From assembly GCF_041740695.1 (NCBI RefSeq), contig NZ_JBGSLK010000113.1:124001-188000 (forward strand): a stretch of 64,000 nt of DNA, written 5' to 3'. This DNA comes from Haliscomenobacter sp041740695 (GTDB lineage: Bacteria > Bacteroidota > Bacteroidia > Chitinophagales > Saprospiraceae). Positions 17,793 through 26,821 of this stretch are shown here, one piece after another (the stretch's first letter is position 1; the number at the start of each line of letters is the position of its first letter). A program made the translations under genes and the position numbers. Below the pieces are notes generated by a model. It searched no databases. It worked only from the letters and a program-made list of their open reading frames with translations, and had not been told where the DNA came from.

Positions 17793-19766
17793 TTACTCGC
17801 TCCTCAACGACTTCACCGGGTTCGCCAAAGCTGCCCGGATCGTATGAAAACTCACCGTCACCATCGTCAAAGCCAATAAACTCAACAACGCGGCGATAAA
17901 AGTAAGCGGCTGCAAAGTGGTATGGTAAGGAAATTCCTTGAGCCAACCTGTGAGGAACCAGGCAGCTAAGGGCATCGCAATCACCCCTGCAACCAGCACC
18001 AAAATGATAAAATGCCGGGCCAATAAAGTGACGACCTGTCCTTGTCCAGCACCGAGTACCTTACGAATGCCAATTTCCCGGCGTCTTTGTTCCGTGGTAT
18101 AAGCTACCAGCCCCAGCAAACCCAAACAAGCAATAAAAATGCTCAAACCCGAGAACACCGAAAACAAGGTGCCTCGCTTTTGATCGGCGATGAATTGCTG
18201 ATTGAATTCATCATCAAGAAAGGTGTATTTAAATTCCTGGGCGGGGAAAGCTGCTTTCCAATTCGCTTCCACACTTTTGAGGGTTGCGGGTAAATTGTCG
18301 GGTTTGACCCGGGAATGCACCACAAAACTGGCTTGACGGTACACAAAAATCAATGGCTCAATCGGATTATACAGCGATTTCTGGTGATAGTCTTTCACCA
18401 CCCCAATCACCTGTGCAAAAGGTGCATCATTTCCACCAGACGTTCGTACCTTTTTGCCAATGGGATCGGCCCAACCCATTTTTTTCACCAGCGCTTCGTT
18501 GATCACCACGGCGTTGAGGGTGTCGCTCAATTGCCCACTGAAATTTTTGCCTTTGACCACTTCAATCCCTAAGGTGGGGAAGAAAAATTGATCCGCACCA
18601 GCAACGTCAATGCCCACCTCTTTCATCCCTTCGTTGCCCTCGATGGTCACTACATTTTTATAGGTCACGTCAATTCCTGGCGTAACCGAGGAAGTGGCCA
18701 CAGCGCTCAAGGCTGCGTTTTGTTTCAACATATCCCGGAAAGCGGCCACTTCGGAGCGGCGGGTACTGCCTGGGTCAGGGCGCAACACGAGAACCTGATT
18801 TTTTTGAAAACCCAAATCCTTATTTTTCAAAAACTGCAATTGGTCGTAAATCACCCCCGTCGCAATCAGCATCATCAACGAAGCTGCAAATTGGGTAACC
18901 ACTAAGGCCCGCCGCAACCAGCCGCCGCTACTCCGTATTTGATCTCCTTTCAACACGTCTACTGCTTGAAATCCCGAGAGTACCAGCGCAGGATAACTCC
19001 CCGCAATCAAACCTGCCAGTACCAAAATGGAGGCGAGGCCGATCATGATGGTAGGTTGGAACAGGGCACTGGTCGTGAGCAATTTCCCGGCCATGGTATT
19101 AAAGATGGGCAATAAAGAAGTAGCCAAACCCAAGCCAACTCCGCCGGAAATCAGTACCAGCAAAGCCGATTCTGCCAAAAACTGGGTAGCCAGGCTGCCA
19201 CGGGTAGACCCCAGTGCCTTGCGTACCCCCACCTCGCGGGCGCGGCGAGTGGCACGGGCCGTAGTGAGGTTGATGTAATTGATGCAAGCCAGTAGCACCA
19301 GAAAGATGGCGGTAATGCCCAAAATGCGTACATAAGCCAAACTACCCAGCGGTTCAGGCTCCTGCGTCATGACGGAGTGCAAACGAATGGACGTAATGGG
19401 TTGCACAACGTAGTTGATGTTGATTTTGAGCGGCTTAAAAATCGAAGCCATGTATTTGTCGTACATGCCCCGGATTTTGGTCTCAAAAGTTTGTGGATCA
19501 ACTTTAGGGTGCAGCAATACGTAATTGTAGGCCGCAAACTGCCCCCAGTTCCCCCCATCAGCGGCGGCTATTTGACGGATTTCATGGTCGGCCATCAAGG
19601 CGTCGAAGTGGATATGGGAATTTTGAGGGATGTCTTGCATTACCCCGGTTATTTTCCAGGTTTCCCCACGGGTGTTGTCGAGGGTTTTGCCGAGGTAGGA
19701 ATTGCTTTTGCCAAAATATTTTTCAGCCGTGGTTTGTGATAAGACAATGGAGTTGGGTTCTTTTCC
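17793..19766 (-). pseudogene. 5'-truncated FtsX/MacB-family ABC permease
   Basis: The frame encodes about 657 residues of an FtsX-type permease (usual length near 800). Present are the end of the first periplasmic domain, a transmembrane block with INLTTARATRRAREVGVRKALG, a second periplasmic domain, and the C-terminal block with TEQRRREIGIRKVLGAG. Family-like sequence continues upstream of the first usable ATG (19640) for 42 codons (..EPNSIVLSQTTAEKYFGKS..) and then stops at an in-frame TAA (19767-19769). The N-terminal helix, start codon and about 140 residues of the first periplasmic domain are gone. It is probably a non-functional remnant from a deletion or rearrangement; expression from ATG 19640 would lack the first membrane helix. 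Confidence 0.85.
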
Positions 19767-19859
19767 TTAAAATACCAACTTTTAGCCGAAATCGTTAGTG
19801 TAAATATTGGGTTTCAACTCACTAAACACTATCTCCCCAAACGCGGTAAATGCTGTGCC

Positions 19860-20612
19860 ATGATCAAAGCCTTACAAACCTGTTTATACCTCTCCATGAT
19901 GTTGGGTTCTTTACAGTGCAACAGCCAAGCCGATACGGCAAGTGCCAGTACCTTCAATGGCGATCGGGTTGCCCAAGCCCGGCATTTGGTCGGTGAGCAA
20001 TTGAAGCAAGATTTGGTGGCCAAGGGGTTAAAGCCTGGCGCACCCATCTTCCTTCGTGCTTTTAAATCAGAACAACAATTGGAAGTATGGATTCAGGACT
20101 CAGCGGAATTCCGCCATTTTCGGACCTATCCCATTTGTAGAGTGCCCGGCCTGCTTGGACCTAAGCGCAAGGAGGGGGACCTGCAAGTGCCCGAGGGTTT
20201 GTATTGGATTGAGGTGTTCAACCCCAAAAGTAGTTATCACCTTTCGATGGGCATCAACTATCCGAATGCTTCGGATCGGGTTTTATCAGATCCTAAAAAT
20301 CCGGGTGGCGAAATCTACATCCACGGCAATTGTGTGTCGGTAGGTTGTTTACCCATCACTGATGAAAAAATTCGGGAGTTGTATTTATTGGCCTCGGATG
20401 CCAAAGATGCGGGGCAGCAACAAATTCCAGTGCACATTTTTCCTTGTCGGATGACGCCGGAAAACCGGAAAAACCTCTTGGCTCCTCATCACCCGGAGTT
20501 GTTGCCGTTTTGGGATAATTTGTCGGAGGCGTATGATTTTTTTGAGCGAAAAAAAATCTTGCCGACTTATACCATTGAGCCTGGAACGGGCACCTACCTG
20601 CTGACGCAGTAA
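19860..20612 (+). CDS. L,D-transpeptidase (YkuD/YafK-like) lipoprotein
   Basis: A 250-residue protein with an N-terminal lipoprotein signal (MMLGSLQC). The catalytic region has the YkuD pattern HGNCVSVGCLPI, in which the His and the second Cys are the family's active-site residues; YHLSMGINYPNASDR precedes it, as in YafK/ErfK-like murein enzymes. It would cross-link peptidoglycan or anchor proteins to it from the periplasm. It starts about 90 bases from the broken end of the FtsX gene, so its promoter lies in or near the rearrangement junction. Confidence 0.87.
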   Translation: MIKALQTCLYLSMMLGSLQCNSQADTASASTFNGDRVAQARHLVGEQLKQDLVAKGLKPGAPIFLRAFKSEQQLEVWIQDSAEFRHFRTYPICRVPGLLGPKRKEGDLQVPEGLYWIEVFNPKSSYHLSMGINYPNASDRVLSDPKNPGGEIYIHGNCVSVGCLPITDEKIRELYLLASDAKDAGQQQIPVHIFPCRMTPENRKNLLAPHHPELLPFWDNLSEAYDFFERKKILPTYTIEPGTGTYLLTQ

Positions 20613-20628
20613 AGACCTGCCCCTACCC

Positions 20629-20656
20629 TACCAATAAACAAAAATGTCCATTGGTA
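20629..20656. repeat. Short inverted repeat with a 20-base core shared with the 14.2-kb element
   Basis: TACCAAT and ATTGGTA arms (20629-20635 and 20650-20656). The core CCAATAAACAAAAATGTCCA (20631-20650) is identical to 14218-14237 in the MITE-like element. It lies between convergent genes. Confidence 0.6.
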
Positions 20657-20660
20657 TGAT

Positions 20661-22058
20661 TTATTCCACACTCCGCTTAAACACAGCCATCTGTGAAGCC
20701 GCCCCCAAATTGGGATCCTCTTCGCCAATGCCTTCAATGGTAGCCGTATAGCCAAACTGCTCACTGAGCTTTTGTACCCATTCGGCAAATTCCTGCCGGG
20801 TCCATTCAAAGCGGTGATCGCCGTGCCGGAATTTGTCCTCGGGCATGGCATAGTGGGCATTGTATTCGCGGTTGGGCGTGGTGACCACCACCGTAGCCGG
20901 GCGCGCAAACTCAAATACAGCCCGCTCCAGCGCTGGCAAACGCTCCAAATCCAAGTGTTCAATCACTTCGATCAGGGCAGCGGCATCAAAACCCACCATG
21001 CGGCGGTCGCGGTAGGTGAGGGCACTTTGAATCAGTTCAATCCGCTCTTTTTGCTTCGGCGTCATGTCCTTCAAGTAGAGGCGGCGGGTGGCGACTTGCA
21101 GGATGTGAAAGGATACATCCGCCCCCAAAATGCGGGTAAACTGCCCTTCGCGCAACAGCATTTTTAACAAACGGCCTTCGCCACAGCCCAGGTCGAGCAC
21201 CGACTTGGCACCCGAAGTTTTGAGGACTTCCAGGGCGGCATTCAGCCGTTGCTGGTGCAAAGTGAGGCGTTCTTCTTCAACCTCAAGATTGATGGGCTCA
21301 GCTTCAACTCCAGTGGCTTCATTCCCCTCATCGTCGATGAAGCGAGCCAGGGCCATTTTGGCCAAAGAAATATTGTTCAGGTAGCGGCGCACGATGAAAT
21401 CCCGTTCGGGGTGATCTTTGAGCCAAGTTTCCCCTTTTTTCAACAAAACCTCAATATCGTTGCTGGAAATGTAGAAGTGTCGCTCGGAATCAAACACGGG
21501 TAGCAAGACGTAGAGGTGTTGCAAGAGTTGCTGCAAGGATATATTGTGCTGCAAAATGATGCTGAAGTAGCTGCTTTCACCCCATTCCGGAAACTGCTCA
21601 TCCAAGGGCAGTCGTTCAGCTTGCAGGGTGTAACCCAGGGGCTGAAAGATGCGCTCCAACAAACCCATCCCACCTTTTACTTTGAGGGCTGGAATCTTGG
21701 CTTCCAGTGCCAGGGGTATCCCGAGCCATTCGGGCTTGTCTTCGCAGCGGCCATTGAGCGCCGAAGCATATACACTGGAAATGGCTGAACTGGTAAAGGA
21801 AGAGGCCACATAAGGCCGATCATTGACGTAATGCTGCAACATACGGCTTTCACCGGGTACTTTTAGGTTGCGCACGAGCTCAACGGGGTCGATGTCCAGC
21901 AAAAGTACGGCGGTACAACGTTCGTCAGTAGCTTCGGGGAAAAAAACATGGGCTTTGCCTCCAGCGGTGCTGAAGGTTTGGACTTTATCGGGATGCTTGT
22001 GGAGCAGGTAGCCGAGGTTCGTGGCAGGGTGTTGGGTAGTGGTGATGGATAGGAACAT
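20661..22058 (-). CDS. hen1: Hen1-type 3'-terminal RNA ribose 2'-O-methyltransferase
   Basis: A 465-residue bacterial Hen1. The N-terminal half (1-250) is the Hen1-specific domain; the C-terminal half is a SAM-dependent methyltransferase with VLDLGCGEGRLL as SAM motif, the metal-binding EVIEHLD, and the downstream His of RHGDHRFEWTR. In characterised bacteria Hen1 methylates the 3'-terminal ribose of broken RNA during repair by the polynucleotide kinase-phosphatase-ligase Pnkp, normally encoded next to it. No Pnkp gene lies within this window; neighbours are an L,D-transpeptidase and a CBS protein. Either Pnkp is elsewhere or the enzyme acts without it. Confidence 0.92.
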   Translation of the reverse strand: MFLSITTTQHPATNLGYLLHKHPDKVQTFSTAGGKAHVFFPEATDERCTAVLLLDIDPVELVRNLKVPGESRMLQHYVNDRPYVASSFTSSAISSVYASALNGRCEDKPEWLGIPLALEAKIPALKVKGGMGLLERIFQPLGYTLQAERLPLDEQFPEWGESSYFSIILQHNISLQQLLQHLYVLLPVFDSERHFYISSNDIEVLLKKGETWLKDHPERDFIVRRYLNNISLAKMALARFIDDEGNEATGVEAEPINLEVEEERLTLHQQRLNAALEVLKTSGAKSVLDLGCGEGRLLKMLLREGQFTRILGADVSFHILQVATRRLYLKDMTPKQKERIELIQSALTYRDRRMVGFDAAALIEVIEHLDLERLPALERAVFEFARPATVVVTTPNREYNAHYAMPEDKFRHGDHRFEWTRQEFAEWVQKLSEQFGYTATIEGIGEEDPNLGAASQMAVFKRSVE

Positions 22059-22101
22059 AGCTTGTGCAGGGTTTGAAAATAGACTTTTAATGCTGCCGGA
22101 T

Positions 22102-22138
22102 AATCAGCACATTTGCCCATTACCAAATCAGCACATTT
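22102..22138. repeat. Direct repeat AATCAGCACATTT, two copies
   Basis: Identical 13-base copies at 22102-22114 and 22126-22138, 24 bases apart, between the CBS gene and hen1. The second touches the CBS stop codon. Confidence 0.55.
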
Positions 22139-22797
22139 TAAACATTCAAATAACTCATCAATCCCTGATAACGTTCCTTCAGACTGTCCAAATATTCCGC
22201 TTCGTTGAAAGAAGCCTTGATTTCGTACTTGAAGCGTTCGAAGGTAGCCAAGATATTGTGGATGTGTTGTAGGTTGACCTTGAGGGTGACGTCGATGCGT
22301 TCCGATTCGGGGTAGGAGGTGATGAAAGAACTGAGGAGGGTTGCCCCTTCTGATTCTACAATCCGGGCAATTTCCGTCATGGAATAATCCCGGCGGCTCA
22401 ATTCCAGTACAATGATGCTGCCCGAGTCGGCAAAAGAAACCGTGCGGGCAAAGTAACGCAGCAGGTCTTCCAGGGTAATGACACCCAAGTAGTTGTTTTC
22501 CGCATCCACTACTGGGACGATCGAAAGATCTTGGTCAGCAACAATGCGCATGACCTCGTAAATGTGATCATCGTTGTGCACGTAGGGCCTTTGCAAGGAA
22601 AGGCTATAAGAGCCAATGGCTTCGTTGACGTCGAAGTTCATCACATCGTCTTCCGACAATACACCCAACAACTCGCGGTTGTTGACGATGGGTAAGTGGC
22701 GCACATAAAATTCGCTCATCATTTCCAACGCTACGTCACCAGTGTCGGAAGTTTGTAAGGGAATAATGGCCGTCGAAATCAACGTTTCTGCAATCAT
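22138..22797 (-). CDS. Tandem CBS-domain protein with C-terminal ACT-like domain (AcuB-like)
   Basis: A 219-residue cytoplasmic protein with two CBS motifs (about 1-60, VRHLPIVNNRELLGVLSEDD; about 70-120, LSIVPVVDAENNYLGVITLEDLL) and a C-terminal ACT-like fold (about 130-205). This is the layout of AcuB-type sensors, in which the CBS pair binds adenine nucleotides. Its target is unknown. The gene lies 6 bases after the TM2 protein gene, so the two are probably cotranscribed. Confidence 0.88.
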   Translation of the reverse strand: MIAETLISTAIIPLQTSDTGDVALEMMSEFYVRHLPIVNNRELLGVLSEDDVMNFDVNEAIGSYSLSLQRPYVHNDDHIYEVMRIVADQDLSIVPVVDAENNYLGVITLEDLLRYFARTVSFADSGSIIVLELSRRDYSMTEIARIVESEGATLLSSFITSYPESERIDVTLKVNLQHIHNILATFERFKYEIKASFNEAEYLDSLKERYQGLMSYLNV

Positions 22798-22803
22798 CCT
22801 AGA

Positions 22804-23601
22804 TTAGTTCATTAGCTTATTCTTCTGGGTAACAAATTCTTCTTCGGTCAATAAACCTTTAAGTTTCAGTTCGTTTAGTTTCTGGAGTTGTTCCAAAATT
22901 GGCGAATGATCCTCGGTGGGTTCTTGTGTGGATTGTGCCTGGGTGTAGGCCGCTTGTTTTTGTGGCGTAGGCTGCTTGAGTCGGAAACCATTGGCTTCAA
23001 ACTCATCAAAAGCATCCTGAATGCGCACAAAAGCCAGGGCATCGTGTTCCTTGATGCGTTTAAAATCGGTAAAACCCAGGGTTACAGCCCGATCCAAATG
23101 GTCCAGTGCTTTGTCTGCTTCTTCGTTCAAGGAGTAGGTACAAGCCAGATTAAAATGGATGGAAATGTCATTGGGGTCCAGTTCCAGTGCTTTTTTGAAT
23201 TCTTCAATGGCCCCTTGATAATCGTAATCCTTGTATTTGTCAATGCCACTTTTTTTCAGCTGTTGTTGCTTTTCCTGATTCATTGGCTGGCGCACTGGAG
23301 CGGTATTGCGTCTTTGTGGTTCTTGTGGCCGACGACGCTCGTCTCGACGGACTTCTCTTTCTTCCCGGCGGTTCCCCCTTTTGACGATGCGGTAATGTTC
23401 AGCATTGTATTTGAGGTTAAACTTATCCTCATCCATTGTCAAAATGACCAAACCAGTGATAAAACCTACCAGCCAGGAAACCGGAAACCAACAAAAAATC
23501 AGGTGAAAAAAACCCAATCCGGTTTGTCCAAGATAAAAACGGTGCACACCCAATCCGCCCAAAAATATTGCCAACAGGCCAGCAGTTGTTTTGTCTTTCA
23601 T
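22804..23601 (-). CDS. TM2 - TPR - SHOCT domain membrane protein
   Basis: A 265-residue protein with three small domains in order: an N-terminal TM2 pair of helices (residues 5-60, LLAIFLGGLGVHRFYLGQTG), a charged Arg-rich linker (70-105), TPR repeats (about 110-185, YQGAIEEFKKALELDPNDIS), and a C-terminal SHOCT motif (LNELKLKGLLTEEEFVTQK). TM2 anchors it in the inner membrane, TPR repeats bind partners and SHOCT motifs are thought to mediate oligomerisation. No enzymatic function is visible. It probably forms an operon with the CBS gene. Confidence 0.88.
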   Translation of the reverse strand: MKDKTTAGLLAIFLGGLGVHRFYLGQTGLGFFHLIFCWFPVSWLVGFITGLVILTMDEDKFNLKYNAEHYRIVKRGNRREEREVRRDERRRPQEPQRRNTAPVRQPMNQEKQQQLKKSGIDKYKDYDYQGAIEEFKKALELDPNDISIHFNLACTYSLNEEADKALDHLDRAVTLGFTDFKRIKEHDALAFVRIQDAFDEFEANGFRLKQPTPQKQAAYTQAQSTQEPTEDHSPILEQLQKLNELKLKGLLTEEEFVTQKNKLMN

Positions 23602-23652
23602 AATGATGTATTAGGCCGGAAAATTCCGATCTCCAAACTCGAACCAATGTGA

Positions 23653-23810
23653 AGGAACAGAAACGAAATAAAAGCACATTTTGCTTGGGCTATTTTTTAA
23701 TTTTCCTGCGTTACTCGTCAGTTGCGTAGTTCACTATGCGCCTTCCTCGCTCCTTGCCAAATCAAAAAATAGCCGATTCAAACCTGCACTTCTATTTCCC
23801 TTCTGTTCCT
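23653..23810. repeat. Long imperfect inverted repeat in a 379-base gene-free stretch
   Basis: Arms 23653-23706 and 23757-23810 share AGGAACAGAA at the ends and GGCTATTTTTT near the loop. The 50-base centre contains GCGTAG/CTATGC complements and could fold again. No gene is seen in 23602-23980; 23811-23980 shows nothing I can identify. Confidence 0.7.
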
Positions 23811-23980
23811 AAAACGAATGAGTGTTGAAAATGGATGTCCAATCCGGACTTATTTTGCGATGTAAAATAACAAAAACTACAGTTTGAGGCAATGTCTGAC
23901 TTAATTTAGTACGGATCAAAATTAAGTCGATCAACTTCGCCACAATTGAGCCTAAGTTATCATAAGACGTGACTAAAGCC

Positions 23981-25234
23981 TCAACGGTTGTGAATTTTGC
24001 AAGTTAAAACAGTAAAATCGTCTGGATAGTTCTCTTCACCTCTAAATGCATCGAGCATGGTCAATAAGCCCTGATTGAATGTTTCCGCCGAAAGTTGGAA
24101 GTTTTCCTGTACATAATCATACAACAAGTCCTCATTTACGAAGTCTCCCGCGCTATTGCGGATGTCGGTCAATCCATCGGTATAGGCCAAGATGATGGCT
24201 TCGGCTTCATCCACCTTACATTCCCCAATTTCAATACCGGGGATGTTGGCGTACGAACCCAGCATGATGCAACCCTTGTTAAGTTCCAGGAGGCGGTTTT
24301 GGGATACGAGGATGGGCGGGTTGTGCCCCGCGTTGACGTAGCGCAATACACGGGTACCAGTGTTGTACTCGGCGATGAAAAAGGTAATAAATCGATCGCC
24401 CTGGGTAATGAGGTTGACCGAGGTATTCAAATCGCGGATGAATTCATCCAAGTCCGCTTGTTTGTTGATGAGGGTATGGAAGTTGGCCTGAAAATTGGCC
24501 ATCAGCAAAGCAGCGGACAAACCCTTGCCCGTAAAATCACCAATGCAGAAGACAATTTTATCGTTCGGAAACTCAATGAAGTCATAGTAATCACCACCTA
24601 CCCCAAAATGTGGCTTGTAGATGCTGGCGAACTCGTAATTCCGGCAAGAAGGCAACTGCTGAGGAATCAATAACTTTTGTACATCTCCGGCCAGTTCCAT
24701 TTCCCGCTTCAGGCGCTCTTGCTCCAATTGGCGTTTGAAGAGGCGTTTGTTTTCCATCGCCACCGCAATGATGTTGGTAATGGTGGTAATGATTTGCACT
24801 TTGTTGTACATGTCGTCATCCTCGGCAAAACCTCCGATAAAAACGTAGGCAATCGGTGTGTCTTTGTGGCGCACGGGTATCACTACATCAAAATGGCGCA
24901 TGAGGGGAGAGTCCGTTTCCTCCAAATTGCGCAAGCGGGTATACTTGGGCAGGTGAAGGGTGATGTCTTCAGTGAGCAAGGGTGCCGGAATTCCTAAAGA
25001 AGTTGCACAGTACCATAGCTCTTCTTCTTTAATGAACAGCGCCATTTTTTTGATGCCCATTTCCCAACTCAGAAAGGAACTGTACATGTCGTACAATTCT
25101 ACGCCAGACACATTGTTGTTGATGGCCTGAGTGATACTCAACAGGCGATTGATCTGCAATTGTTTCAAATGCAGTTCTTTTTCCAAGTTTTCAACGTTGG
25201 ACAGCCGGTTGCGGATTTCAGAAAACTCAGCCAT
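23981..25234 (-). CDS. PP2C/SpoIIE-family serine phosphatase with N-terminal GAF-like domain
   Basis: A 417-residue cytoplasmic regulator. A coiled coil (1-35) leads into a GAF-like sensor domain (about 40-165), a second helix (VAMENKRLFKRQLEQERLKREME), and a SpoIIE/RsbU-type phosphatase domain (about 195-415). Metal-binding motifs are present: GGDYYDF, GDFTGKG (GDVxGKG in the family), AYTDGLTD and DDFTVLTCK. Such enzymes dephosphorylate anti-anti-sigma factors in stress or sigma-control switches, but no STAS or anti-sigma gene is nearby. Confidence 0.9.
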   Translation of the reverse strand: MAEFSEIRNRLSNVENLEKELHLKQLQINRLLSITQAINNNVSGVELYDMYSSFLSWEMGIKKMALFIKEEELWYCATSLGIPAPLLTEDITLHLPKYTRLRNLEETDSPLMRHFDVVIPVRHKDTPIAYVFIGGFAEDDDMYNKVQIITTITNIIAVAMENKRLFKRQLEQERLKREMELAGDVQKLLIPQQLPSCRNYEFASIYKPHFGVGGDYYDFIEFPNDKIVFCIGDFTGKGLSAALLMANFQANFHTLINKQADLDEFIRDLNTSVNLITQGDRFITFFIAEYNTGTRVLRYVNAGHNPPILVSQNRLLELNKGCIMLGSYANIPGIEIGECKVDEAEAIILAYTDGLTDIRNSAGDFVNEDLLYDYVQENFQLSAETFNQGLLTMLDAFRGEENYPDDFTVLTCKIHNR

Positions 25235-25255
25235 AATGATTGTTTGGTCCGGTGT

Positions 25256-25314
25256 AGAGACGCACGGCCGTGCGTCTCTGTGGTTAAAGAAGCACAGCCG
25301 TGCGTCTCTACCAC
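25256..25314. repeat. GAGACGCACGGC palindrome with a second half-copy
   Basis: A perfect 24-base palindrome (25256-25279) is followed by another copy of its right half (GCCGTGCGTCTCTACCAC, about 25297-25314), so alternative folds are possible. It lies between the divergent phosphatase and PrsW genes. Confidence 0.75.
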
Positions 25315-25465
25315 AATTTCCCTGTGAAGATAAGACGGAGAAAGGAAAAATAAACGATTTTTGTGAAATGGTGTTATTATCTTACCAAAGTTTAGTGATT
25401 TTTGTACCTCGTTGATCCGCCCTTCCTGACATGTAACTGACTATTTCCTAACATCCAAAGCGCCC

Positions 25466-26209
25466 TTGATAATGTTTTTCCAACTTGCACTGGCTATCTT
25501 CCCGGCTATCCTCATTGCCTGGGTCATCTACCGTTCCGATCGGCACGAGCGGGAGAAGTGGTTTCCACTTACCCTTTGCTTTATGTTGGGTATGTTGGTT
25601 ACCTTTCCAGTGATGAAGGTGCAGGAGTTCTTTTACCACCGGGGCATTGATGATCCAGCGAGTTTGTTTTGGGTTTGTGTTACTTCTTTTGTGGTGGTTG
25701 CTTTTATCGAGGAGTTGTTCAAGTTTTTGACTTTGTTGCTTTTCCCTTATTTCCGCCCCTTTTTTAATGAACCCCTCGATGGCATCATTTATGCGGTGAT
25801 GATCAGCATGGGCTTTGCTACGCTGGAAAATGTATTGTACGCCATGGAGTACAGCATCTCTACTACTGCCTTACGTGGGCTTACTGCGGTACCAGCGCAT
25901 GCGGTTTTTGCTACCATGATGGGGTATTTTGTAGGCAAAGCCAAATTCAAAACAGAACGGAAAATCCAAATCCGCTTTTTGGCCATGGGCCTGGGTTTGG
26001 CGGTTTTGGTCCATGGCTTATACGATTTTTTCATCATCCAGGAATTTTACGATTGGCTCATCCTCCTGGCCATTGTCACCCTCTTTATCAGCATCTTTTT
26101 TGCCATGCGCATGCTCAAGGAAGAGCAAGAAGAGTCAGAGGTATTGTGGCAAAAAAATCATCCTAAAAGTGCAGTTGACGAGTCAGAAGAAATCGAATCC
26201 AACCCTTAG
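25466..26209 (+). CDS. PrsW-family intramembrane metalloprotease
   Basis: A 247-residue polytopic membrane protein with about seven helices. The family's active-site pattern is present: EELFK in helix 3-4, then ATLENVLYAMEY, and later His residues in VPAHAVFATMMG and VHGLYDFF. PrsW proteases cut anti-sigma factors inside the membrane in Bacillus, but most family members are uncharacterised. The C-terminal 35 residues are acidic and cytoplasmic. The gene is divergent from the SpoIIE-type phosphatase; both kinds of protein can act on sigma-factor control, which is suggestive only. Confidence 0.88.
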   Translation: MIMFFQLALAIFPAILIAWVIYRSDRHEREKWFPLTLCFMLGMLVTFPVMKVQEFFYHRGIDDPASLFWVCVTSFVVVAFIEELFKFLTLLLFPYFRPFFNEPLDGIIYAVMISMGFATLENVLYAMEYSISTTALRGLTAVPAHAVFATMMGYFVGKAKFKTERKIQIRFLAMGLGLAVLVHGLYDFFIIQEFYDWLILLAIVTLFISIFFAMRMLKEEQEESEVLWQKNHPKSAVDESEEIESNP

Positions 26210-26310
26210 GACACTTAATTCAATGCAGACTACTGCAAAAAAGTCCAATCTTCTCCTTTTGCTTTAACATTTTTGTTTAATTTTACCCGATAGTGAAAAA
26301 TTTATAAGCT

Positions 26311-26799
26311 GTGGATTCAATTCATCGCTTCAAAGTTGAAGGCATCGCGGGGGAAGAGATTGATTTCGCTGATTTCAAAGGCAAGAAAATTCTAGTGGTC
26401 AATGTAGCATCGGAATGCGGTTACACGCCACAATATGTACAGTTGCAGGAGCTCTACGAAACTTTTAAACATAAATTAGTCGTCGTGGGGCTGCCCTCCA
26501 ATGATTTTGGCGGGCAAGAGTCCGGCTCTAATACTAGCATCGCCCATTTTTGTAAAATGCGTTACGGGGTAAGTTTCCCCATGACAACCAAAGTCCACAT
26601 CAAAGGCCCTGAAGTTCACCCTTTGTACCATTGGTTGACCCACAAAAGTGAAAATGGGGTCATGGATTCGGAAGTCGAATGGAATTTTCAGAAATACTTG
26701 CTTGACAAAAACGGCCAATTGATCAATACTTTCCTTTCTTCTGTGAGTCCTTTTGATGAGCTTATTTTGAGCAAAATCGAGGATCAACCCTTCCTTTGA
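26311..26799 (+). CDS. Glutathione peroxidase family (thiol peroxidase)
   Basis: A 162-residue cytoplasmic peroxidase. The catalytic tetrad of the family can be placed: Cys36 in NVASECGYTPQ, Gln69 in NDFGGQE, and Trp124-Asn125 in VEWNFQKYLL. The peroxidatic residue is Cys, not selenocysteine. It reduces hydrogen or lipid peroxides, most likely with thioredoxin as reductant, as for non-animal members. GTG 26311 is the start: TAA lies two codons upstream and no in-frame ATG occurs before residue 84. Confidence 0.92.
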   Translation: MDSIHRFKVEGIAGEEIDFADFKGKKILVVNVASECGYTPQYVQLQELYETFKHKLVVVGLPSNDFGGQESGSNTSIAHFCKMRYGVSFPMTTKVHIKGPEVHPLYHWLTHKSENGVMDSEVEWNFQKYLLDKNGQLINTFLSSVSPFDELILSKIEDQPFL

Positions 26800-26821
26800 G
26801 GCTGTAAAGCCTGAAATCATC

